Source: Gammaproteobacteria bacterium
Lineage (GTDB): Bacteria; Pseudomonadota; Gammaproteobacteria; Nevskiales; Nevskiaceae
Length of the DNA: 64,000 nt
Direction: 5' to 3'
Assembly (NCBI GenBank): GCA_022599775.1
Contig: JAHZLQ010000053.1
Span: forward strand, 1 to 64,000
Part shown: piece by piece, positions 1 to 7,068 of the stretch
Position numbering within the stretch: position 1 is the stretch's first letter
Layout: each line of letters begins with the position of its first letter
The notes under the pieces: generated by a model
The model's input: only the letters and a program-made list of their open reading frames with translations
Databases searched by the model: none
Told to the model about the DNA's origin: nothing
Program-made: the position numbers and the translations under genes

Positions 1-42
1 AAAGTCCGTGTCGCGATCCACCGAGATGAATTTGGTTGCCAT
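1..42 (-). CDS. 5' end of a transposase gene, cut by the window edge
   Basis: Fourteen codons run off the left edge, reading MATKFISVDRDTDF. The opening resembles DDE transposases of the IS1182-like group, whose N-termini often read M-x-K-F-x-x-V-D-R-D-T. That family assignment is from memory of the motif and only moderately firm. The start codon lies 57 bases downstream (in this orientation) of a TetR gene that ends abnormally early, which fits an element inserted into the regulator. The rest of the element is outside the window, and no terminal inverted repeat can be defined from one end. Confidence 0.45.
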   Translation of the reverse strand, partial: MATKFISVDRDTDF

Positions 43-99
43 ACAAGCCCCTAAATCTTCATTGCATCAACGCCTTATGACGCAATATCCACGCCGAAT

Positions 100-510
100 T
101 CAAAGCCCGGAGCCACAGCGAAAGCCCGACAGGCTGCTAGGCAGATGCTCCGCCTCGTAGAGGCTTTCGTCGATGAACAGGCCCGCCGCGAAAGGCCAGC
201 GCACGAGCACGTCGAACACTCCGTGGAAATACAGACGCAGCGCCTCCACTGGCGGAAGCTCCTCATAGGACGGCCGCGACAGCTCGTCGATCATCAGCGC
301 CGAAATCTCGTCCACGACAGCAACATACAACTCTGTCTTGGTTCGGAAGTAGTGATGGATGAGCTGCTTGCTCACCTCGGCCTGCATCGCGATAACGTCG
401 AGCTTGGCGCCCGCGAGCCCGGCACGGCAGAACTCGTCACGCGCGGCGAGCATGATCCGCCGCAATCCCTTCTTTTCAGTTGGCTGTCGCAGGGTTGCGG
501 CGGATGTCAT
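100..510 (-). pseudogene. TetR-family regulator, C-terminally truncated
   Basis: The ATG at 510 begins MTSAATLRQP and gives 136 residues, against about 190-220 for the family. The N-terminal helix-turn-helix is intact (around residues 20-65, with AGAKLDVIAMQAEVSKQLIH and HYFRTKTELY), so the product could still fold as a DNA-binding domain. The ligand-binding domain stops after about 70 residues, and the reading frame departs from family sequence near LPSSLSGFRCGSGL. A transposase start codon follows at once, so insertion of an element is the likely cause. It probably once controlled the neighbouring catabolic genes, but that is inference. Confidence 0.75.
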
Positions 511-639
511 GTCTGTTCGTCCTCGTCGCGATGCACAAGGTGGGCCGAGTCGGGCCGGCAGCCACACCAACGGAATGCGGTCAAACCAATGCAAGCCTCG
601 ACGCTGAAATGGCTTGCCCCTTCAACAAGCAGGTTCATC

Positions 640-985
640 AGATTGTAGCGGGCGACGGGATGACGAACTTCGCCGCCCCGCGTCGAGCATCAACCCATAG
701 CCGAGTTCGTCGTGCATGCGCTTGCGCCACTGCCGCGCGAATCAACTGCGCGTGACCTGCAAGGTACGACGCGGCTTGCTCACGAAGCCGAGCTCCCAGG
801 CTCTCGGCAACAGCCGTTCGGACGACAGCACACCCACGACAAAACCTAGCTCCAGGGCTTTGGCTGCGGAAACCCCCGCTCCGCTGAGCAGGAAGTGCCG
901 GCCGCGACTCAGGCCCAGCAAGGCCAGCCACACCACATGGACGCCATCGCACGGCACCACACCATTGGTGAAATGGGCCTTGTCC
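640..985 (-). pseudogene. Decayed crotonase (enoyl-CoA hydratase) copy
   Basis: This stretch aligns almost base for base with the crotonase gene at 17279-17640 on the same strand. Shared blocks encode KAHF-NGVVP, GRHFLLSGA and KALELGFV. The copy lacks its 5' half: homology stops near 985. It has an in-frame 6-base deletion after the LLPRAWE segment. A TGA replaces the TGT that follows MTRT in the other copy, although homologous sequence continues past the stop (QWRKRMHDELGYGLML in the sister frame). It is therefore a non-functional duplicate in direct orientation, about 16.6 kb from its partner. Confidence 0.85.
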
Positions 986-1017
986 TTGATCTCACACATT
1001 TACCAATTTGGGGCGTG

Positions 1018-1075
1018 GCGCGATTCTATATAAATGTAATGCATTAATTATAATAGATTAATTATCTTTGATGTT
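1018..1075. promoter_or_regulatory. AT-rich patch upstream of the catabolic operon
   Basis: A block of about 55 bases made mainly of A and T interrupts GC-rich sequence. It contains ATTCTATATA (1023-1032), the palindrome TAATGCATTA and repeated ATTAATTA units. It lies about 180 bases before the first ribosome binding site of the operon, so it could hold a promoter or operator. A similar AT-rich patch precedes the SnoaL gene at 13425. No clean -35/-10 pair can be assigned. Confidence 0.35.
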
Positions 1076-1111
1076 TTCCAGACGCTGGAAGAGGCCAAGG
1101 CGGTATAAGGC

Positions 1112-1133
1112 AAGGAATTCACGACAATTCCTT
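1112..1133. repeat. Perfect 8-bp inverted repeat in the operon leader
   Basis: AAGGAATT and AATTCCTT face each other across the 6-base spacer CACGAC. It lies between the AT-rich patch and the first ORF of the operon. It could be a regulator operator or a hairpin in the 5' leader. There is no T-tract, so it does not look like an intrinsic terminator. Confidence 0.4.
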
Positions 1134-1253
1134 AACTACAAAGGGCATTTTTCCCATTCGAAAGCCGCCCCTCGGCAACCTTCATTGCCAGAAAACAGAA
1201 TCTGATCCATACTTCGAAACATAACTAAATCAAGTCATCGGAGGAGACATCCC

Positions 1254-1373
1254 ATGACGCATTGCGCTTCAACCGCCGGGGAATACCACCTGGTGCGAAT
1301 CGAAGACATCAGCGCCGCCCACCTGCATCGGCGGGAAGCTGCGGTCGCGTTCTACGCGTTTCTAACGAAATGA
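1254..1373 (+). CDS. Small ORF (39 aa) at the head of the catabolic operon
   Basis: The ORF has a strong Shine-Dalgarno sequence (GGAGGAG, ending about 6 bases before the ATG) and encodes MTHCASTAGEYHLVRIED and onwards to AFLTK. It ends 64 bases before the start of the phosphotransferase gene. No family is recognised, and there is no signal peptide or membrane segment. It could be a leader peptide, a small functional protein, or the stump of a deleted gene that kept its ribosome binding site. The deletions seen elsewhere in this island make the last option realistic. Confidence 0.4.
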   Translation: MTHCASTAGEYHLVRIEDISAAHLHRREAAVAFYAFLTK

Positions 1374-1437
1374 AGCCATGTTGGCGGGTGGCCATGCGCA
1401 CGACGCACTCGCCCGCAGAGCTCAGCGAGGGGGAAGC

Positions 1438-2517
1438 ATGAAATCGCCGACACAGCTGCCGCGTACGCCGGCAGACCTGACATCAGCACTGCTTTCCGAG
1501 TTGATGGGGGTCGCCGTCGATTCGGTGCAGGTTCTGGATGCACAGATGTTCGGAGCCGACATGGTCTCCACTTCAGGACGCGCCACCATCGCCGTGAAAT
1601 ACGCGGCTGCAGCGCGCGGTCTACCCACGCGCCTCGTGGTCAAGATGGCGCGAGTGCTTGATCGCATCTGCGAGCCGTTCTACAGCAACGAAGTCGCATT
1701 CTATGGCCGGCTTCGCGCGGAGTGCGATATCCAGGCACCGCGACACCTCGGCAGCAGCTTCGACCCCGAGAGCGGCCTGTTCGCGCTGGTACTCGAGGAC
1801 CTGATGCCCTCCGGCGCGCGCTTCCCCAAGGTGACAGACGCCATTGGCGTGGAGCAGGTAAGAAGCCTGCTCGAAACCTTGGCACACCTGCACGCGAAAT
1901 TCTGGTGCTCGCCCCGCTTCACGGGCGACCTCGCCTGGGTGGAAACGCACCTGATCGGCGGTGTTGCCGGACACATGCACGAGTTCGTGCCGCCACACAT
2001 CCGCCGCGAGGTCGAGACCGATCAGATCAAACGTGAGATCGTGCAGAGCCTGGGCTGGAGCGCGGATCAGCTGTGTGAGGGTGTCAATGCGTTGCAAGTT
2101 TTTCAGCAGACGCTGCCGCAAACCATCATCCACGGCGACACACATATCGGCAATACCTATCTACTGCCTTCCGGTGAGGGCGGTCTGCTGGACTGGCAAC
2201 TGATGATGCGTGGCCCTGCCGTGCACGATGTCGCGTACCTCATCGCTACCGCGCTTCCTATTGCGGACCGTCGCGAGCACGAGCGCGAGCTATTGACCGG
2301 CTACCTGCAGACGCTGACATCGCTGGGGGTGCATGCGCCCGGTTTCGAGGAAACCTGGACCGAGTATCGCCGCGCGATGATCTGGGGCCTCTACATCGGC
2401 TGGCTGACGACACCGGCCTCGCATTACGGACCGACCGTCACGACGGTAAGCCTGCTGCGCATGGCCGCGGCATTCGAAGACCTGGACACCGGGCGCCTGG
2501 TGCGGCAACTCGGATAG
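1438..2517 (+). CDS. APH/choline-kinase-fold phosphotransferase
   Basis: This 359-residue protein has the aminoglycoside-phosphotransferase / EcKinase-like fold. VVKM (K69) and E85 fit the N-lobe ATP site. HGDTHIGN (residues 232-239) is the Brenner catalytic motif, and LDW (D252) replaces the metal-binding DFG. The start at 1438 follows GAGGGGGAAGC, a good ribosome binding site; an in-frame ATG at 1378 has none. Relatives are frequent in terpenoid and steroid catabolic clusters, where they may phosphorylate a hydroxylated intermediate, but no substrate can be assigned here. The next gene starts 18 bases downstream, so it belongs to the operon. Confidence 0.82.
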   Translation: MKSPTQLPRTPADLTSALLSELMGVAVDSVQVLDAQMFGADMVSTSGRATIAVKYAAAARGLPTRLVVKMARVLDRICEPFYSNEVAFYGRLRAECDIQAPRHLGSSFDPESGLFALVLEDLMPSGARFPKVTDAIGVEQVRSLLETLAHLHAKFWCSPRFTGDLAWVETHLIGGVAGHMHEFVPPHIRREVETDQIKREIVQSLGWSADQLCEGVNALQVFQQTLPQTIIHGDTHIGNTYLLPSGEGGLLDWQLMMRGPAVHDVAYLIATALPIADRREHERELLTGYLQTLTSLGVHAPGFEETWTEYRRAMIWGLYIGWLTTPASHYGPTVTTVSLLRMAAAFEDLDTGRLVRQLG

Positions 2518-2535
2518 GCCCTGCAGGAGGCGCAT

Positions 2536-3291
2536 ATGAGCGAAGAATTTGCGGGCAAGGTGGTACTGGTGACGGGCGCAGCATCGGGGCTAGGCCGCGC
2601 CACCGCGCTCAAGCTGTCGGCCGCCGGTGCGACGCTTGCGCTGACCGATCTGAACCATACGGGCTTGAGCGACACCGAGGCCTTGATCGCAGAGCGCACC
2701 GCTCCGGTGTTCACCGTCGATGGCGACATCAGCGAGCCGGCCAACTGCGCGCGTGTGGTCGCGGCCACGTTGGCTAGATTCGGTAGGCTGGATGTATTGC
2801 TGAATATTGCCGGCGTTCTGGACTTTCATCGTCTGGCACAGGTCACACCAGCGGATTGGAACCGCCTGCTGGCCTGCAATCTCACCGCACCGTTTTTCAT
2901 GATCCAGTCGGCGATGCCGCACCTGATCGCTGCCAAGGGCAACGTCGTCAACGTGGCGTCAACGGCATCGTTCCTCGGTCAGGCCTACACCGCGCCGTAC
3001 GCGGCCACAAAGGCCGGCGTGCTCAGCCTTACGCGCTCGCTGGCAATGGAGTTCGTGCACGAGCCCGTACGCATCAATGCCGTCGCACCGGGCGGCATGA
3101 AGACACCACTAGCACTGACCGCCCGCTTCGGCGACGACATGGACCAGTCGCTGATCTACCGCTACGCCGGCCTTCGTTCGATGACGGAGCCGGAGGACGT
3201 CGCAGAGGTGATTCTGTTTCTGGCATCGGATCGGGCACGCGCGATTCATGGTGCCTGCTATCTCGTCGATCAAGGCACCACCGCCGGCTAG
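2536..3291 (+). CDS. Short-chain dehydrogenase/reductase
   Basis: A classical SDR of 251 residues. The dinucleotide motif TGAASGLG is near residues 14-21, the structural NIAG near 89, and the catalytic Ser and YAATK (Tyr-x3-Lys) lie around 140-160. The acidic residue after beta-strand 2 (LTDL) favours NAD(H) over NADP(H). It sits between the phosphotransferase and sulfotransferase genes and has its own ribosome binding site (CAGGAGG). A role in oxidising an alcohol on the island's substrate is likely; the substrate itself is unknown. Confidence 0.85.
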   Translation: MSEEFAGKVVLVTGAASGLGRATALKLSAAGATLALTDLNHTGLSDTEALIAERTAPVFTVDGDISEPANCARVVAATLARFGRLDVLLNIAGVLDFHRLAQVTPADWNRLLACNLTAPFFMIQSAMPHLIAAKGNVVNVASTASFLGQAYTAPYAATKAGVLSLTRSLAMEFVHEPVRINAVAPGGMKTPLALTARFGDDMDQSLIYRYAGLRSMTEPEDVAEVILFLASDRARAIHGACYLVDQGTTAG

Positions 3292-3325
3292 CCCCTCGGC
3301 AAGTGATCGAGCCAAGAGATTCCCC

Positions 3326-4486
3326 GTGAACACCTTCACCAAAAGTCACCACTATCCCGACGCCGGCGCCTTGCTAGCGCAATACGATCTGTCGGAGTCG
3401 CTACGCATCGGCATTCATGACGGGCTCGAGTCCTTGCTGTCCGCGCTGGAGCAGGAGCCCGGAATGTCGGATACGGGATCGCGCCGAGCGCTCGACGATA
3501 TCCACCACGATCTGCAGCGCCTGCAGACCATCGCCGACTACCGCCGGAGGTATCCGGAAATCAGTGAGGTGGCCATCGAACGACCGCTGTTCGTTCTGGG
3601 GCTGCCGCGCTGCGGCACCAGCATTCTGCAGGGCTTGATGAGCGCCGATCCAGACGTCCGTACACCACTGATGTGGGAGGTGGCCGCACCCGATCCACCG
3701 CCGGAGGCTGCGAGCTTCGACGACGACCCACGCATCGCCGCATTCGATGCGTTCGTTGAACGGGAATTCAGCGGACCGTTCGCCGACTTGCTCGCGGCGC
3801 ATCCGATCGGCGCGCGCATGCCGCAGGAATGTGGCTCGTTCATGACGACTTCATTCCTCAGCTCCAATCCGGTGATGTCGTACCGGGTTCCGTCTTACTA
3901 CGGCTGGTTTCTGCAGGCCGACAAGAGCTTTCGCTACGAGGTCCACAAGATGTGGCTTCAGCATCTATCGTGGCGCAACCGGCGCAAGCACTGGGTGCTC
4001 AAGATTCAGGAGCACATGTACAGCCTCCCTGAACTGCTTTCGGTGTATCCGGATGCGATTCTGGTTCAACCTCACCGCGATCCAGTGGAAGTCGTGCCGT
4101 CGATTTCGCGTCTGATCGAACTGTTGCGCGGCTTCGCCTTCGACAGCATCGATCGCGTCGCTCTGGGCCGCGAGATGTTGCGTCTGTGGCACGACGGACA
4201 GGTGCGGATGATGGCGTATCGCGCGGCCCATCCCGAGCTGTCGATCCACGACCTGCGTTATGCCGATCTCGTGGCAGATCCCGTCGCCGCGGTCTCCGGC
4301 ATCTATCGTCATGCAGGCTGGACGTTCAGGGTGGAAGCCGAAGCCGGTGTCAAGCGTTGGCTTGCGGCGAATCCTTCCGGTAAGCACGGTCGCCATCGCT
4401 ATCAACTCGAGGATTTCGGGCTGACGCCGGCGATGGTGCGCGATGCCTACGCAGACTACATCGAGGCCTACCGTGACTACCTCTGA
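3326..4486 (+). CDS. Sulfotransferase-family protein
   Basis: The 386-residue product carries the PAPS-binding loop LGLPRCGTSILQ (GLPRCGTS at residues 92-99), the 5'-phosphosulfate motif of the bacterial Sulfotransfer_3-like family. QPHRDPVEVVPSISRL further on matches the 3'-phosphate region with its Arg and Ser. I prefer the GTG at 3326 because the in-frame ATG at 3248 would lie inside the upstream SDR gene. The reaction would move a sulfuryl group from PAPS to a hydroxyl. A sulfotransferase inside a catabolic operon is uncommon, and the acceptor is unknown. The gene overlaps the next one by 14 bases. Confidence 0.8.
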   Translation: MNTFTKSHHYPDAGALLAQYDLSESLRIGIHDGLESLLSALEQEPGMSDTGSRRALDDIHHDLQRLQTIADYRRRYPEISEVAIERPLFVLGLPRCGTSILQGLMSADPDVRTPLMWEVAAPDPPPEAASFDDDPRIAAFDAFVEREFSGPFADLLAAHPIGARMPQECGSFMTTSFLSSNPVMSYRVPSYYGWFLQADKSFRYEVHKMWLQHLSWRNRRKHWVLKIQEHMYSLPELLSVYPDAILVQPHRDPVEVVPSISRLIELLRGFAFDSIDRVALGREMLRLWHDGQVRMMAYRAAHPELSIHDLRYADLVADPVAAVSGIYRHAGWTFRVEAEAGVKRWLAANPSGKHGRHRYQLEDFGLTPAMVRDAYADYIEAYRDYL

Positions 4487-5657
4487 GCATTTGCCCGGCT
4501 GGCAAGACTATCTCGCCAGGCTGGGCGAGACAGGCTGCGTAGTGCTGCAAGGCTTCCATGGCCTGTCGCCGGCGGAACTCGAACAAGAGGGCAGCCGCTT
4601 ACTGTTCGAGGCACTGGCCGCCGGAACGCTCGGCTTGTTTCTAGATCCCCTACACCCGGATTTCGTGCCCCTGGCCAGTAGCGCCATTCCGATGTTGGGC
4701 ACCAATCCCGACTTCATCTATGCCTGCGCCCGTATCGACGGACGTCATGCCTACCGCCTGAGCGGAACGCGCGGCAAGGGGCTGTTTCTGGTGTTCGACA
4801 TCGGTGCCGGTGGTCTTGGCCCCATGGACGAACTCGGACCTTCGGTCGGTGTGCTGGATGTGGACAACCTGCAGCTCGGAGCCAACGGCGCTTTCGATGT
4901 ACTGCTCAGCGGCGAGCGCCCGGCCGATTGGCAAGGCGACTGGTTCAAGCTTGACGTTGCGGCCACCACCTTGACGGCGCGACAGGCGGCTTACGACTGG
5001 GCACAGGCACCGGAAGCACGTTTCGCCATCGAATGCGTCGATGGGCCGCATGGCGTGCAGCGGCTTTCGCCGGAGCAGATCGCAGCGCGACTGCAACGGC
5101 TCGCCGACTATCCATTGCGTGTCCTCGGCTTCGCGGCCACGTACCTGCAAGGACAGCGCGACAGGGGCTTCGTGAACCGGCTGGAGCGTGACGACTGGGC
5201 CGGCCGTGGAGGCATCGCCGGACAACATTACTACCAGTGCCTGTTCCGGCTCGAAGCCGGCCAGGCGCTGGTACTTGAAACTGACGTGCCGGAGCATGCG
5301 CGCTACTGGAACATACAGATCAACGATCCGCTCTGGCGCACGATCGATTGGAGCAAGCGCTTCAGCAGCATCAACGCGCGCCAGGCACATATCGACGCCG
5401 ACGGCCGGCTATGCGTGGTGATCACCCACGACGACCCTGGCTTCGCCAACTGGCTGGATACCGGCGGCTACACCGAGGGGACGCTGATGCTGCGTTGGAT
5501 GGAAGCGAGCTCGGCGCCCCGGCCCTCGCTGCGTCTTATCCCACTGGCCCGGCTCGACGAAGCGATGCCCCCCGACAGCCCGAGGCTCACGCGCGAGGAG
5601 CGCGGAGCGGCCCTACGCCAGCGCGGGCTCGCCGTGCAGCTTCGCCGGCGTTGGTGA
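4473..5657 (+). CDS. DUF1214-like protein of unknown function
   Basis: The product is about 394 residues if translation starts at the GTG at 4473, which has GAGG six bases upstream. An ATG at 4443 would add ten residues and overlap the sulfotransferase gene by 44 bases. The C-terminal third (ARYWNIQINDPLW, then DPGFANWLDTGGYTEG and LMLRW) has the pattern of DUF1214 domains, including the Asn-Trp-Leu-Asp core. The N-terminal part is not recognised. There is no signal peptide. Such proteins recur beside P450, SDR and sulfotransferase genes in hydrophobic-compound catabolic clusters, but no activity is established. Confidence 0.7.
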   Translation: MTTSEHLPGWQDYLARLGETGCVVLQGFHGLSPAELEQEGSRLLFEALAAGTLGLFLDPLHPDFVPLASSAIPMLGTNPDFIYACARIDGRHAYRLSGTRGKGLFLVFDIGAGGLGPMDELGPSVGVLDVDNLQLGANGAFDVLLSGERPADWQGDWFKLDVAATTLTARQAAYDWAQAPEARFAIECVDGPHGVQRLSPEQIAARLQRLADYPLRVLGFAATYLQGQRDRGFVNRLERDDWAGRGGIAGQHYYQCLFRLEAGQALVLETDVPEHARYWNIQINDPLWRTIDWSKRFSSINARQAHIDADGRLCVVITHDDPGFANWLDTGGYTEGTLMLRWMEASSAPRPSLRLIPLARLDEAMPPDSPRLTREERGAALRQRGLAVQLRRRW

Positions 5658-5697
5658 TGGCTCGTGCCAGCACTCCTTCAGCGAAAGAGGTGATGCG

Positions 5698-6945
5698 ATG
5701 AACAGTGAAGGCGTCGCAAGCGCGACCGTTCCTGCGGCGATTCCCGATCATGTGCCGCACGGACTGGTGGAAGTGGATTTTCCGCTGGTGATGGGCCGCT
5801 ACACCGATACCAATCCTTGGCACAAAATTGTTCCTTCGGCGTGCGAAGGGCCTGATGCCACTTATGCCCTCGGCATCGTGCCAGGCGGACGCGGCGGTGC
5901 CTGGCTGTTCCGCCGCAACGAGGATTTGCGCCACATCTTCTTCGACTTGGAACACTTCTCCAGCAAGGGCTACAGCAATGTCGCCGGCTTCATCGGCGAA
6001 AGCTGGAACCAAGTACCAACCGAAATCGATCCGCCCGAACATGGCAAATACCGCGTCGCCCTGAACCCCTTGTTCTCGCCGGTGAAGATGAAGAGCCTGG
6101 AAGAGAGCCTGCGCTTCAGGGCACGCAGCCTGATTGAACGCATCAAGCACAAGGGCGGCTGCGAACTGATGAGCGATTTCGCCTATCCGTTTCCAGTAGC
6201 CGTGGTGCTCGACATGATGGGGCTGCCCCAGGAACGCATATGGGAATTCCAGAAGTGGGCGCAAGGCGTGCTTCACTCCGGCGATTTTTCAGTCATGCGC
6301 GACAGCGTGCGCTCATCCGTCGACTATCTCCGTGCGGTGATCGCACAACGCCGGCAGGAGCCCGGCGACGACGTTGTCAGCGCCGTTATGACATCGCAGG
6401 TCGACGGCCGCCGTTGGAGCGACGACGAGCTGCTCGGCTACGCCTTCAACCTGTTCATCGGCGGCCTGGATACGGTGACCGCCAACATCGGCAATCACAT
6501 CCGCTACCTGGCCGAGAACCCGCAGCATCAACAGTTCCTGCGCGAACAGCCGGAACGTATTCCGGAAGCCTTGGAAGAATTCATGCGCGCCTTCGCCGCC
6601 GTTACCACCTTTCGCACCTGCATCAAGCAGACGAGCGTTGCCGGCGTTGACATCAGACCCGGCGACCGCGTGGCCATGTGCACCACGGTGGCATCACGCG
6701 ACCGGCAATCGTTCGACCACCCGCATGACGTGCGGTTGGACCGCAAACCCTCACACACCTCGTTCGGCCTAGGCCCTCACCTCTGTCTCGGCATTCACCT
6801 CGCACGCCGGGAAATGCGTATCGCCTATGAAGAACTGCTGGCGGCTCTGCCGCCATTTTCGATCAATCCGGGCGAGCCGATCAGGAGCCAGATGGGCGGC
6901 ATCATCCAGCCCTTTCGCCTGCCACTGACCTGGACCACGGCTTGA
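5698..6945 (+). CDS. Cytochrome P450, P450cam (CYP101)-like (copy 1)
   Basis: A soluble bacterial P450 of 415 residues without a membrane anchor. The I-helix reads GGLDTVT with the proton-relay pair D258/T259, as in P450cam. The ExxR region and the heme loop SFGLGPHLCLGIHLARRE (ligand C363) are intact. IPDHVPHGLV near the start, DPPEHGKYR and the LPLTW ending also follow the P450cam pattern. CYP101 enzymes hydroxylate camphor, ionones and related terpenoids, so a terpenoid-like substrate is a reasonable guess. Such enzymes need a ferredoxin and a ferredoxin reductase; neither is encoded in this window. The start follows AAAGAGGTG. Confidence 0.92.
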   Translation: MNSEGVASATVPAAIPDHVPHGLVEVDFPLVMGRYTDTNPWHKIVPSACEGPDATYALGIVPGGRGGAWLFRRNEDLRHIFFDLEHFSSKGYSNVAGFIGESWNQVPTEIDPPEHGKYRVALNPLFSPVKMKSLEESLRFRARSLIERIKHKGGCELMSDFAYPFPVAVVLDMMGLPQERIWEFQKWAQGVLHSGDFSVMRDSVRSSVDYLRAVIAQRRQEPGDDVVSAVMTSQVDGRRWSDDELLGYAFNLFIGGLDTVTANIGNHIRYLAENPQHQQFLREQPERIPEALEEFMRAFAAVTTFRTCIKQTSVAGVDIRPGDRVAMCTTVASRDRQSFDHPHDVRLDRKPSHTSFGLGPHLCLGIHLARREMRIAYEELLAALPPFSINPGEPIRSQMGGIIQPFRLPLTWTTA

Positions 6946-7068
6946 TGCACGCAGCCAGATCTTTTGCTCGCAGACACCGATGCGGGCAACTGCAGTTCAT
7001 TGATTCCTACAAGAGCAAACGCTTTTCGCGAATGCAAGTACATCGCAAACAATAGGGGAGATTAAGAC

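Noticed and set aside
3248..3325. Upstream ATG for the sulfotransferase
   Set aside because: It would extend into the SDR gene and add residues unlike the family; GTG 3326 fits better.
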